A stretch of 64,000 nt of DNA, taken from contig NZ_BAABRO010000025.1 of assembly GCF_039545035.1 (NCBI RefSeq), positions 26,426 to 90,425 of the forward strand, read 5' to 3'. The notes beneath the pieces are model-generated. The model searched no databases. It was not told where the DNA came from and worked only from the letters and a program-made list of their open reading frames with translations. The DNA is from Novipirellula caenicola (GTDB taxonomy: Bacteria; Planctomycetota; Planctomycetia; Pirellulales; Pirellulaceae). This document shows, piece after piece, positions 24,359 through 33,925 of this stretch (position 1 is the first letter of the stretch; every line of letters starts with the position of its first letter). Made by a program: the position numbers and the translations under genes.

Positions 24359-25720
24359 TTATACGTTAGACGCCGCAATTTTCCTACAACCGGTTTCGAT
24401 CGCGGTGGAAATCATCAACATCTGAAACAACTGTCCCAACGTGAACGTGTCGATATGGGGCAAGTCAAATGTGGTCGTGCGGTAACCCCGTTGATGCACC
24501 GCTTCGCACGAGGTGGCAATCATGTCTGCCAACAATTGCGGGATCGTCGCGATCGTTTGGTCACCGAGCGGGGCTGGTGGATCGTCCTCATGCGTGAACC
24601 TTGACGACCGCAGCGGGTCCATTCGCCACTTGGCGGTCGACCAGTGGTGGATCACGGGGCGGGGGGCGGGAAGCGACGAGGCAGCGGGCGATGGAGAAGC
24701 ACTGGGTAACGATTCAGAATGGGGCAACGATTCAGGGTGGGGCAACGATGCGGACGATTCCAATTGACGAAGCAGTCCGCTGGGGTGGGAAACCATCGTG
24801 CTGGCAAGCGGTTCGTCGACGATTTGGGTGTACCAATGAGCCACCGAGGCGAGGGCTTCGGTCCATAGACAGATGATCCGCGTCGTGGGGGCCGATCCCC
24901 GGCTGGCGGCCACGTACTGCATCACCCAATTCTCGTGGGGAGCAGCGGTTTGAAAGTGTTCGTTCATCGCCACCGCTCCCTCGAGCAGCTTCATGCAATC
25001 CAACGCCAACATCGCCGCCGGCATCAATCCGGCGGCCGTGAAAATACTATGAGATTCAGCGATCTGAGTCGGATGGTCGTAAATTTCGCGGCATCCATTG
25101 GCCAGTGCAAATTGACGAAGCGGACCCGAAGGGCCTGTGATCGGGATCAGATAATCGCCCAGTGATTCGCCAGGCGAGCGTGCCAGCGAGGATTTCAGTG
25201 CCGACAGGAAATGCGGCAGGATGACAGACGTTTCGCGAGTCTGGCCGCTCGGATCGACCACGACGAGGGCCCAGCGTGTTTCGGGAGCGGTTTCACCGTA
25301 GCCGCCACTGCGAAGCCGGTTGAGAAGTGCCCCGATCGAGTCACTGTCCAGATGATTGCCGACAAAATACATTCTCGGTCGGCTGCCGCGGCCGGCCCGA
25401 CACAGCTCGTTGTGGTAGGGGTCACAGCAGGCGTCTCGCAGCGCGATCGGGCCCGCGGTCACCGCGTCGGACCCCAACACGACAACCGCATCGATTTTGT
25501 CGGGAACCGAGTTGGCAATTTTGAAGATACGGCCGACTTCGGATTCCTCGCGAACCGCCGCGTAATCCGCCAATTGTTGGGCGGGTAGCCGAAAAAACGG
25601 CATTTCCTGGATTTCCGGGCGGAGTGAATCGGCTTGACGCAGTGTTTTCCCGTACTGTGATTCGTCGTGCCCCAAATCGGCAGCCAAGGCGCGGGATGCG
25701 TCAAAACGCAGAAGACTCAT
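24359..25720 (-). CDS. Divergent glucose-6-phosphate isomerase family protein
   Basis: 453 aa. SIS-fold pattern: VVVLGSDAVTAGPIALRDAC at the first sugar-binding loop, VVDPSGQTRETSVI at the second, IPITGPSGPLRQFALANGCR, and SIFTAAGLMPAAMLALDCMK-LLEGA, which aligns with the PGI signature SxxGLxPxAxxGxDxxxLLxGA. The GGR(F/Y)S part is degenerate (QIAESHSIF) and the usual QxxxESxGK segment is not recognisable. A Ser/Pro-rich insert (SLPHPESLPHSESLP, about 320-350) comes from short DNA repeats. The C-terminal TFDLPHIDTFTLGQLFQMLM is like the PGI end. Next to gpmI, which supports a glycolytic link. Catalytic competence is uncertain. Confidence 0.7.
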   Translation of the reverse strand: MSLLRFDASRALAADLGHDESQYGKTLRQADSLRPEIQEMPFFRLPAQQLADYAAVREESEVGRIFKIANSVPDKIDAVVVLGSDAVTAGPIALRDACCDPYHNELCRAGRGSRPRMYFVGNHLDSDSIGALLNRLRSGGYGETAPETRWALVVVDPSGQTRETSVILPHFLSALKSSLARSPGESLGDYLIPITGPSGPLRQFALANGCREIYDHPTQIAESHSIFTAAGLMPAAMLALDCMKLLEGAVAMNEHFQTAAPHENWVMQYVAASRGSAPTTRIICLWTEALASVAHWYTQIVDEPLASTMVSHPSGLLRQLESSASLPHPESLPHSESLPSASPSPAASSLPAPRPVIHHWSTAKWRMDPLRSSRFTHEDDPPAPLGDQTIATIPQLLADMIATSCEAVHQRGYRTTTFDLPHIDTFTLGQLFQMLMISTAIETGCRKIAASNV

Positions 25721-25947
25721 ACGGGATCAATCAGAAAAAAAGTAGCGAGGGATAGCGAGTGGATGGGAAGTGTCATTTTGGCGATCACCGAGATGACGGT
25801 CACGGTAGATTACCCGACCTCGCCAGAACTTCGAAGCGGACACGAGGTTCCGAATTTCGTTCGGGTTGGCTAAAACGAGAGGGATTCACCCTGCGTCTAT
25901 CAAAATGCGTCTATCGAAAACCACCTTTCTGAATAAGCGAGAGAGCC

Positions 25948-27552
25948 TTGACCGAAGTTCGCCGAAAACCTGTTGTTTTGATCGTCCGCGATGGATGGGG
26001 CGAAAATCCGCACCCCGAATGGAATCACGCCAACGCAGTTCATCTGGCAAAGACCCCGGTTGCCGATGAGTTGATGGCCAAATACCCCAACGTCCTGATC
26101 CACACCTCGGGCGAGGACGTCGGGCTGCCCGCCGGCGTGATGGGCAACAGCGAAGTGGGGCACCAAAACATTGGTGCGGGCCGAATCGTGGACCAAGAAG
26201 TGATGCGGATCACCCGTGCGATTCGTGACGAATCGTTTTTCAGCAACGAAGTGCTGCTTGGATCGATCGAGCACGTCAAGAAAACCGGCGGCACGCTGCA
26301 TCTGCTCGGATTGATGTCCGACGGACGCGTGCACAGCGATTTGGATCACGCGATCGCCATCGTCGAATTGGTTCGGCGATCGGGACTCGATCCCGAAAAA
26401 TTTGCCGTTCATGCGATCACCGATGGACGCGACACCTCGCCAACCGGAGGCAAGGCGTATGTCGAAAAAATCGAAGCGGCGATGAAGGAAAAAGGCGTCG
26501 GCCATATCGCGACCGTGATCGGACGCTTCTATGCGATGGACCGCGATCTGCGTTGGGAACGGGTTCAAGCGACCTACGACATGATGACCAAAGGCGCGGA
26601 CAATACAGCCGAATCCGCTGTCGAAGCGATTCAGCGTTATTACGATCACCCCATTGAATCGAGCCGCACGGGTGACGAATTCATCTCGGCCACCTCGATC
26701 CTGCACAACGGCAAACCGACGCTGGTGAAAGACGGAGATGCCGTCATCTTCTTTAACTATCGCGGTGACCGAACTCGCGAAATCACCAAGGCGTTCACGT
26801 TGGACGATGACGCGTGGAAGAACATCGAAGGAGGCGGTTTCGATCGGGGCAGCAAGATCGACAATCTGTACTTTGCGACCATGACCGCGTATCAAACCGG
26901 TCTGCCCGTGGAGGTGATTTTCGAAAAGCGAGCCAAAATGCCCAATATTTTGGGTGAGTACGTTGCTTCGCTCGGGCTAAATCAATTCCGTTGTGCGGAA
27001 ACCGAAAAGTACCCGCACGTCACCTTCTTCTTCAACGATTATCGTGATGAGCCGTTTTCACACGAGGATCGTGAGATGGCGCCGTCCACCCGGACCGTAT
27101 CCACCTACGATCAAGCTCCGGCAATGTCGGCGCGCGAGATCACCGAAAAGGTGCTCAAAGAGATCGAGTCAGGTGTCGCGGATTTGTTGATCATCAACTA
27201 TGCCAATGGTGACATGGTCGGTCACACCGGTGTGTTGGAAGCGGCGATCAAGGCGGTCGAAACGGTCGACGAGTGTGTCGGACAAGTCGTCGAAGCGACC
27301 TTGAAAAAAGGCGGCTCGTTGATCGTGACCGCCGACCACGGTAATTGCGAACAAATGATTGACCCGGAAACCGGCGGGCCTCACACCGCGCACACGACTT
27401 ACGATGTGCCGCTGATCGTGGTCGAACCGGGGCTCGAAGGTCGCACTCTGAAGACCGATGGCCGCTTGGCCGATATTGCACCAACCGCGTTGGAATTGCT
27501 CGGCGTGCCGATTCCCGCCGAGATGACCGGTGAACCGCTATTGAAGCTGTAA
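25948..27552 (+). CDS. gpmI: 2,3-bisphosphoglycerate-independent phosphoglycerate mutase
   Basis: 534 aa. Interconverts 3- and 2-phosphoglycerate with two metal ions. N-terminal VVLIVRDGWGEN holds the first metal Asp15; MGNSEVGH holds the phosphoserine nucleophile Ser68; HAITDGRDTSP, IGRFYAMDRDLRWERV, FFNYRGDRTREI, TVSTYDQAPAMSA, NYANGDMVGHTG and TADHGNCEQMID complete the family pattern. The start is a TTG at 25948 with GAGAG before it; no ATG exists upstream in frame before the conserved core. Divergent from the PGI-like gene over 227 bp. A terminator follows. Confidence 0.95.
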   Translation: MTEVRRKPVVLIVRDGWGENPHPEWNHANAVHLAKTPVADELMAKYPNVLIHTSGEDVGLPAGVMGNSEVGHQNIGAGRIVDQEVMRITRAIRDESFFSNEVLLGSIEHVKKTGGTLHLLGLMSDGRVHSDLDHAIAIVELVRRSGLDPEKFAVHAITDGRDTSPTGGKAYVEKIEAAMKEKGVGHIATVIGRFYAMDRDLRWERVQATYDMMTKGADNTAESAVEAIQRYYDHPIESSRTGDEFISATSILHNGKPTLVKDGDAVIFFNYRGDRTREITKAFTLDDDAWKNIEGGGFDRGSKIDNLYFATMTAYQTGLPVEVIFEKRAKMPNILGEYVASLGLNQFRCAETEKYPHVTFFFNDYRDEPFSHEDREMAPSTRTVSTYDQAPAMSAREITEKVLKEIESGVADLLIINYANGDMVGHTGVLEAAIKAVETVDECVGQVVEATLKKGGSLIVTADHGNCEQMIDPETGGPHTAHTTYDVPLIVVEPGLEGRTLKTDGRLADIAPTALELLGVPIPAEMTGEPLLKL

Positions 27553-27578
27553 GCTCAACCTGCGATATCCAAAAAATG

Positions 27579-27613
27579 AAAACGCCGTTTGAATTTCAAA
27601 CGGCGTTTTTTGT
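27579..27613. terminator. Bidirectional intrinsic terminator
   Basis: AACGCCGTTTGAA pairs with TTCAAACGGCGTT, flanked by A-run on the left and T-run on the right. It serves gpmI on the plus strand and the DUF1559 gene on the minus strand, which converge here. Confidence 0.85.
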
Positions 27614-27638
27614 TGAAGCTCAATTGGTTGGGGAATCA

Positions 27639-28811
27639 CTATTCCAGCGATTCGGTTTCCTTCGCGGCACGTGTGCCCAACGCACCCCACACGCCATACG
27701 GGCTTTTGGACCCAGCACGAGCATAGCTGGTTCCGGTGCCGGTTCCCGTGGTCGAAACCGAGGCTTTGGTGGCGTCGCCCGCGTCGATCGACTCGGTGAT
27801 AAATTTGACGGCGCCGTCGGCCATCAACACATGACAGCCGCCTTGGTGACGGCTGGCCGCCGAAAAGACACCTGAAATTCCGCCCGCAGCACTGCTCGAA
27901 GCACGTCGGCATGATGGCGAATTCGGAGGCAACATCGTGTTGAATCCGGTGTAGCCGACATGTCCTTCGCCCCAGCGGCGGCCACGCGGATACAGCGTTC
28001 CCCCGGCAAAATGTTGAGGATCGTCGGCGGTGATGTGCGATCCTGTTTTGCACAGGTTGGGGAATTTGTGGTAGTCGACGGAACCTTGGTATTGGTTGCT
28101 GATCACTTCGCGCTGATCCAACGTCACCGCCATTTCGCCCATCGCGATGGTGTTGCTGGTCCCATCCAAAATGTCACGAAAACGGTACTGGTACCAACGT
28201 GCGAAACAGCCACGCTTGGATCCTGGGTCGGCAGCCCCGGTGTAGGTGTTGTTAAAGCGGGTGTGATGTTTCGGAGCTCCGCCAACAAAGCGTCCTGCGT
28301 CGCCATAGCAGAATGCGTAGTTCGTTTGCGCCTGGCCCGCATGGACGGCGGGATCGCTCGGGCAGCGAAGCGTTGGCACTTGCGTTCGCAGCGGAGTGTA
28401 GACTTTGCCGGCAATGGCCGCGTCATTGGTGCCGGGGGTTGGCCCCATCGCGGGAAATCCGTCGGTGGGATTGCTGAATCGTTCCCACAACGCGGTTTGC
28501 TCGAGAAACGGCAGCAACGCGATCAATCCGTTAAGCCGTCGTTGGTTGGTTTCGGCGATCGAGGCGCTGCCGGTGGTGTTTTCGCCGGTTCCGCCGCTTC
28601 CCATCGGGAACATCTGGTATGCCGAATGATAGTTATGCAGGGCTAGTCCCAATTGCTTGGTGTTGTTACTGCATTGCATGCGTCGAGCCGCTTCACGTGC
28701 GGCCTGGACCGCCGGCAGCAATAGCCCGACGAGGACTCCGATGATGGCGATCACCACCAGTAGTTCGACCAGCGTAAATCCGCGCAGCGGCGATTTGGAT
28801 CTGGACATCAT
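27639..28811 (-). CDS. DUF1559 pseudopilin-like protein
   Basis: 390 aa from the ATG at 28811 (CGGAG upstream). N-terminal SKSPLRGFTLVELLVVIAII is a type IV pilin/type II secretion prepilin signature: cleavage after Gly, then the FTLVELL helix. NNTKQLGLALHNYHSAYQMF follows, then a DUF1559 beta-rich domain with LNGLIALLPFLEQTALWERF, VPTLRCPSDPAV, ILDGTSNTIAMGEM, and the C-terminal H-x-GG-x-x-V-LMADGAVKFITESID. Exported and inserted by the pseudopilin route. Planctomycetes have many paralogues; role unknown. The small lipoprotein gene lies 247 bp upstream on the same strand. Confidence 0.9.
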   Translation of the reverse strand: MMSRSKSPLRGFTLVELLVVIAIIGVLVGLLLPAVQAAREAARRMQCSNNTKQLGLALHNYHSAYQMFPMGSGGTGENTTGSASIAETNQRRLNGLIALLPFLEQTALWERFSNPTDGFPAMGPTPGTNDAAIAGKVYTPLRTQVPTLRCPSDPAVHAGQAQTNYAFCYGDAGRFVGGAPKHHTRFNNTYTGAADPGSKRGCFARWYQYRFRDILDGTSNTIAMGEMAVTLDQREVISNQYQGSVDYHKFPNLCKTGSHITADDPQHFAGGTLYPRGRRWGEGHVGYTGFNTMLPPNSPSCRRASSSAAGGISGVFSAASRHQGGCHVLMADGAVKFITESIDAGDATKASVSTTGTGTGTSYARAGSKSPYGVWGALGTRAAKETESLE

Positions 28812-29058
28812 AAACACTCCGAAACAAAAACAAAAAAAATGCAATCTCAGCAACGTGTGATTGCTACAAGGGAGAACGGTGAATCCGCTGCCGCAACGGC
28901 GCAGTGGATCTCGAGGCCGGAAACGAAACCAGGTTCGTCACCGGTCTTTGCAATGTTGAGAAACCAGGATGTTGAGAAATCAGGATGTCAAGAAAGCGAA
29001 TGGCGGGGGTGTCTTGCTGTCTCGCTAGCATCCCAAACGCGAATCGCGGCGTCTGAGA

Positions 29059-29253
29059 TCAAACTTCGTCTGCGGGGACGTTCTTTGCAGGTGCGGCATC
29101 CGGAGCCGCGGTTTCTTCCTCTTGGTTGCTGGCGCCAGGGGGCAGATCGCCGAGTTCGGTATTTCCAGATGATCCGCCGCAACCTGCGATCACGACCGCG
29201 AACAGAGCACTCGCAAACAGTGAAGTCAGACGAATTTGCACAGATTTTGACAT
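29059..29253 (-). CDS. Small lipoprotein upstream of the DUF1559 gene
   Basis: 64 aa from the ATG at 29253 (MSKSVQIRLTSLFASALFAV); the frame is open to 29322. VIAGC gives a clear lipobox with Cys25. The mature part (GGSSGNTELGDLPPGASNQE) is short, acidic and Pro/Ala rich, without a domain. Short lipoproteins of this kind often accompany DUF1559 genes in planctomycetes, so a functional link is plausible but not shown. Confidence 0.7.
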   Translation of the reverse strand: MSKSVQIRLTSLFASALFAVVIAGCGGSSGNTELGDLPPGASNQEEETAAPDAAPAKNVPADEV

Positions 29254-29883
29254 GGCGGTGAGCAACGCAGAGTTAATTGAAAAAGAAAATTCCAGGCCTG
29301 GCATGGTGTTTTCGATTGTCACGCGACAGTCAACGGTTGGGGCAACCCCACCGGTCGCGTGGTGCTACGATGTTAGGAAGGATCATGCCCCTGTGCAAGC
29401 GTTCGGTGCTGACTTATCCGCCATACAAGGTCCGCCGTGAATCGCTGAAAAGCCTATAGAGTTGTGTTTTTCGCGTTTTTTTCAAGTTCTAGTTTTTCTA
29501 TTTTTTTTGCGTCTTGCGTGGTCTATAGGATTTGCGGACACCCCTTGGGGTGGATTAGGATGTGGGGGTACTTCGGCGCCTTACTGGATCGTTAACGTCG
29601 TTTCGACGGATCTTATTGCGTGCCGACCTCCGCCGCAGTTCCCCGCCTGCAGATTACCTGCCCGCAGTTCACTGCCCGTTTTCGTCCCCCCGCCAACCTA
29701 CGTCCCTGCCAACCTTCGTCCGCTAAAGCAAATTCGTCCGCTAGAACAAATTCGCCGCTTGAGAATAGCTGCAATCGGCTGGATTGCCCTCTCGGTTGTT
29801 TTGCTACCGTGTGGTGGGATTTGAAACCGCGGGAATTCGAAACAATCGGTTGGGGCTTCGCGTGATTTATCGGAGTCATCTTG
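29254..29883. other. Long intergenic spacer
   Basis: 630 bp between the divergently oriented lipoprotein and DUF1549 genes. Around 29480-29515 there is a T-rich stretch. At 29620-29770 short C-rich motifs recur (CTGCCCGCAG/CACTGCCCG, CGTCCGCTAAAGCAAATT, CGTCCGCTAGAACAAATT). No convincing ORF: the in-frame candidates have no Shine-Dalgarno and low-complexity sequence. Confidence 0.4.
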
Positions 29884-32800
29884 ATGCATTGGAAATCCAG
29901 GTTGCGTGTTTTGACGATGCGACATGGCGTGTGGATGTTACTGACGCTGTGGGGTTGGACCGCCATGGCTCAAGCCAAAGACGAAGCGTCCGCCGATGCC
30001 GGCAAGCCGACCCGCGAGTTCACTGAGACGGCACGCTGGGACTTTGGTAGCGAAGAGGTCTCGAATCTGCAGTCGCATGGCAGCGTGTATCGCGATCAAT
30101 TGGGGCCGCGACCGCCGCAGTTCCCCGATTTTGAGCCCTCCAATTTGTCGGTTCGTTTTGATGGCAGCGGCTCACGCTATTACTTTCCCGATCCAGGCGA
30201 TCAGAGCGAATTCGATTTCGACAATGGCGACGAGATCACGCTGGAAGCCTGTCTCAAAGTCGGGGCGATCAGTGGCAACCAAAACGTGTACGTGATTGGC
30301 AAGGGACGGACCAACGCAAAAGGGTTCGCCCGAGACAACCAGAATTGGGCGTTGCGACTGCGTGAGTTGAACGGAAAGATCTGCATTAGTTTTCTGTTTG
30401 CGACGCCGTATCAACCCGGTCAAAGCACCGGCGCGCATTGGCATCGGTGGACCTCGATCGAAGGGCTGAAACCGGCTGACGGATGGCATTCCATCGCCGT
30501 GTCGTACCGGTTTGGGGATCCCAGCAGCATCCGCGGTTGGATCGACGGAAAACCGAGCAAGGGACGCTGGGACATGGGCGGCGAAACCAAGCAGTCGCCG
30601 GTGATTGACAATGACGCGATTTGGATCGGTTCGTCGATGGGCGGCAGCCCGGGAAACAGTTTCCGCGGCTGGCTCGATTTCGTCGGCATTTATCGAGGCA
30701 TGTTGACCGACAAGGAAATGGCCAAGCGGTTTCGCACGACGCCGCGTGAAGCGGTCGTGGCAACCGAGCCCGAGATGGAAACGGTGGCCGGGAAAGTGGT
30801 CGTGGCATTTGACGAGTCGCCCGATTCTCATCGCGATTGGCCTGAGGATTCGTTCGTCGACCCTGTGTTTAGCAGCGGTTCGCGACCCAAGGTTCCGAAT
30901 TGGCAGACCGAGCAATTTTTGATCCCGCGACTGCCCTATCGCTACGACACTTGGGGAATTCGCGATACATGGAAAAGTGCCGTGTTGGTGCGTGCGGCCG
31001 CCGATGTGCACTTTGCCGCGGGCAAGACCCGTACGCTGATTCGTGCTCGTGGGCTCAGCCGATTATGGGTCGATGGAAACGTGGTCGCCAAGCTTGGACC
31101 GATGAGCGGGTCGACCGACGGTCATCAGCCAGTCGATCCGCTTCCCGATCCTCCGGCCCCAGGGATGCGAATCGTCGATTACGGATTAAAGGAAGCGTTC
31201 GGCGAAGTCGAATTTGCCAAACCCACCACGGTTCGTGTGGTTTTCGAAACGCTCGTCGGCGGTCCGTCCTTTCGAGCCGAACCGGGGGAAACGATGGTCG
31301 CGGTTCAACCACCGGGGACCGAGCACTTTGAATTGCTGCGTCCGTCGAGCGATCCAGGCGACAGGCAAAACCAATGGCCCGCGAATGATTCGTCCGATGC
31401 AGTGTTAACCGACGAAAACGTACTGCATCAAATCGCCAAAACCGAAGTGTCGTTACAGCAGTTTGACGATCGCGTTCGTCGTCAAATGGCAAGCAGCCAA
31501 GATGACTATTGGGACGAGCGTCATCAGTTTGCCCGGCGTCACGTGGCACCGTCCATTCAACCGGAATCACCGTCGATCGATCGCTTCATCGCAGCGAAAA
31601 TCGACCGCTCTAAAACGAGTCAACCATCACCCCGCAGTGATGCGCCCCGCAGCAAAACGAATGATGACCATGCGTCGATCGACTTTCAGAAAGAGGTGCT
31701 TCCGATCCTCCGTGAAAACTGTTTCCGGTGTCACGGAGAAACCGACGAAGGTGGTTTTAAACTCGACAGTCGCCAGTCGCTTTTGACCGGCGGCGACTCG
31801 GCTGAACCTGCGATCGTTGTCGGCGACCCGCATGCCAGCGCATTGATCGCTCGATTGATCACCGATGACGAGGGCGAACGAATGCCACCGTCCAAACCGC
31901 TAGCGAAACGCGACATCGATCTGCTGACAAAGTGGGTTTCGCTGGGAGCCCGCTGGGACGAAGCGATTGACCCGGAAGCACTGCAAATGGGCGACCCGGT
32001 AGATGACGAAACCTTCTTGAGACGCGTGCATTTGGATACGATCGGGATCCCTCCGAGCGAAGCGGAATCACGTGCCTTTTTGGCGGATCGCGATCCCCAC
32101 AAACGCTCGCGGGTGATCGATCGATTGCTTCGCGATCCGCGCTGGGCCGATCACTGGATCAGTTACTGGCAAGACGTGTTGGGTGAGAACCCCAATTTGC
32201 TAAAGCCGTCGCTGAACAACACCGGCCCCTTTCGTTGGTACTTGTACGAGGCGCTGCGTGATAACAAGCCGATTGACCGGATGGTCACTGAATTGGTGAT
32301 GTTACGCGGCAGTCAGCGCGAAGGAGGCACCGCAGGTTTTGGGATGGCGGCGGAGAACGACGCGCCATTGGCGTCACGCAGCATCGTGATGGCGTCGGCG
32401 TTTCTGGGGATGAATTTGCAGTGTGCTCGTTGTCATGACTCGCCCTACCATGACACCACCCAACGTGACCTGTTCTCGCTTGCCGCGATGATGTCACGAG
32501 GCAAAGTAACGGTGCCGGCGACCAGCACGGTGGCGCCGGGGTTCTTTGAAAAGAACTCAGGCCGCGAATCGTTGATCAAGGTCACGCTGAAACCAGGCGA
32601 GCCGGTGGTTCCGAAATGGCCTTTTGAGCACTTGGTCAATCTACAAGACACCCCACATGATCTGGCTCAACACCCGGCGGACACGCGAGAGCAGTTGGCC
32701 GTTGCGATCACCTCGCCGATGAATCGTAGGTTCGCCGGGGTGATCGTGAACCGGCTTTGGAAACGTTTGATCGGAGCCGGAATCGTTGAACCGGTCGATG

Positions 32801-33711
32801 ATTGGGATTCCACAGCGGCGAGTCATCCGGAGCTGCTCGAGTGGTTAGCCGACGAATTGGTGCGTCATGATTATGACATGAAACATGTCGTTCGATTGAT
32901 TTTGAACTCGGATCTGTATCAACGCCAAGCGATTGGGAACAACCGATTTGCCGAGCCAAAACATCGCTTTTTTGCGTCGCCCGACCGACGCCGATTGACG
33001 GCCGAGCAAGTGGTTGATTCGATGGTCGCATGCTCCGGACGTCCGCTGGATGTCGAAGAATTGTCATTTGATCCCGAGGCACGACGTCCTGCGACGACGA
33101 TGATTAGCATGGGGACACCGCGGCGTGCTTGGATGTTCGCAACGTTGTCGAACGAACGAGACCGTCCCAGTTTGGCGTTTCCCCGTGCGACGGCGGTTGT
33201 CGATGTGTTGGAGGCGTTTGGATGGACAGGATCACGTCAATCGGCGATCAATGAACGTGACGTCGAGCCGAATGTGTTGCAGCCTGGCGCGATCGCCAAC
33301 GGGGTGTTTGCATCGTGGATCGCCTCGGCATCCAACGCCAGCGAGTTGGCAGAGTTGGCGGTGACACGTCAAAGTCCATCGTCGCTGCTCGATTCGATCT
33401 ACCTGCGTTTTTTAACGCGACTGCCGACGGAGGCCGAGCGACAGACGTTCGAACCCGTGTTGGCCAACGGTTTCGATTCGCGATTGGTTCCACAGAGTGA
33501 ACAGAGCGAACCGGTGTATCCGCCGATGTTGGGGCGGGTGTCATGGTCGAACCATTTAGCCGCCGAAGCCAACCGTATCAAAATTGAATTAGAACAACGC
33601 GCACGCGAAGGCGATCCGGCGGACCCGCGATTGGTTCCCGAGTGGCGTGAACGGTACGAGGACGTGGTGTGGGCCGTATTCAATTCGCCCGAGTTTGTAT
33701 GGATTCCGTAA
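29884..33711 (+). CDS. LamG-PSCyt1-DUF1549-DUF1553 secreted protein
   Basis: 1275 aa from the ATG at 29884 (a TTG precedes it). Signal peptide MRHGVWMLLTLWGWTAMAQA follows a short basic stretch. Domains in order: LamG/concanavalin-like (about 40-270; ITLEACLKVGAISGNQNVYV, FRGWLDFVGIYRGML), a PA14-like or unknown beta region (300-470), PSCyt1 with CFRCHGETDEGGFKLDSRQS (about 612), DUF1549 (FLRRVHLDTIGIPPSEAESR, CARCHDSPYHDT) and DUF1553 (QLAVAITSPMNRRFAGVIVN, DDWDSTAASHPELLEWLADE, VWAVFNSPEFVWIP). Two CxxCH motifs suggest heme or metal sites. Followed by DUF1501 at 33926. Thought to act outside the cytoplasm; substrate unknown. Confidence 0.9.
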   Translation: MHWKSRLRVLTMRHGVWMLLTLWGWTAMAQAKDEASADAGKPTREFTETARWDFGSEEVSNLQSHGSVYRDQLGPRPPQFPDFEPSNLSVRFDGSGSRYYFPDPGDQSEFDFDNGDEITLEACLKVGAISGNQNVYVIGKGRTNAKGFARDNQNWALRLRELNGKICISFLFATPYQPGQSTGAHWHRWTSIEGLKPADGWHSIAVSYRFGDPSSIRGWIDGKPSKGRWDMGGETKQSPVIDNDAIWIGSSMGGSPGNSFRGWLDFVGIYRGMLTDKEMAKRFRTTPREAVVATEPEMETVAGKVVVAFDESPDSHRDWPEDSFVDPVFSSGSRPKVPNWQTEQFLIPRLPYRYDTWGIRDTWKSAVLVRAAADVHFAAGKTRTLIRARGLSRLWVDGNVVAKLGPMSGSTDGHQPVDPLPDPPAPGMRIVDYGLKEAFGEVEFAKPTTVRVVFETLVGGPSFRAEPGETMVAVQPPGTEHFELLRPSSDPGDRQNQWPANDSSDAVLTDENVLHQIAKTEVSLQQFDDRVRRQMASSQDDYWDERHQFARRHVAPSIQPESPSIDRFIAAKIDRSKTSQPSPRSDAPRSKTNDDHASIDFQKEVLPILRENCFRCHGETDEGGFKLDSRQSLLTGGDSAEPAIVVGDPHASALIARLITDDEGERMPPSKPLAKRDIDLLTKWVSLGARWDEAIDPEALQMGDPVDDETFLRRVHLDTIGIPPSEAESRAFLADRDPHKRSRVIDRLLRDPRWADHWISYWQDVLGENPNLLKPSLNNTGPFRWYLYEALRDNKPIDRMVTELVMLRGSQREGGTAGFGMAAENDAPLASRSIVMASAFLGMNLQCARCHDSPYHDTTQRDLFSLAAMMSRGKVTVPATSTVAPGFFEKNSGRESLIKVTLKPGEPVVPKWPFEHLVNLQDTPHDLAQHPADTREQLAVAITSPMNRRFAGVIVNRLWKRLIGAGIVEPVDDWDSTAASHPELLEWLADELVRHDYDMKHVVRLILNSDLYQRQAIGNNRFAEPKHRFFASPDRRRLTAEQVVDSMVACSGRPLDVEELSFDPEARRPATTMISMGTPRRAWMFATLSNERDRPSLAFPRATAVVDVLEAFGWTGSRQSAINERDVEPNVLQPGAIANGVFASWIASASNASELAELAVTRQSPSSLLDSIYLRFLTRLPTEAERQTFEPVLANGFDSRLVPQSEQSEPVYPPMLGRVSWSNHLAAEANRIKIELEQRAREGDPADPRLVPEWRERYEDVVWAVFNSPEFVWIP

Positions 33712-33744
33712 TATTGATTTGCTGAGCCAGACGCGTAAGCGGCC

Positions 33745-33895
33745 TGACTAGGAAAATCATAACCCGCAGCGTAAACGAGCGACCGAGTCAAGACGGATAT
33801 TCCCTCGCTTTCGCGTCGCGTCGAGATGTTAGTTGCTAGGCGGCCGCATAACTTGGACACCGATGACAGGCTAGGAAGCCTATCCCACATTGGCT
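33745..33895. repeat. Composite of two dispersed repeat fragments
   Basis: ATAACCCGCAGCGTAA (about 33758) resembles the terminal repeat of the 11109 element; GCGTAAACGAGCGA and TCCCTCGCTTTCGCG form an imperfect inverted pair around it. At 33867 AGGCT-AGGA-AGCCT followed by ATCCCACATTGG resembles, inverted, the start of the 59891 duplication. The region lies between two plus-strand genes of one module. Confidence 0.5.
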
Positions 33896-33925
33896 GCAAA
33901 CCTTTCTCTCATTTGAAAAAAGACC

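Noticed and set aside
30172..31011. 279-codon minus-strand ORF
   Set aside because: Antisense shadow of the LamG region of the 29884 gene; no start signal.
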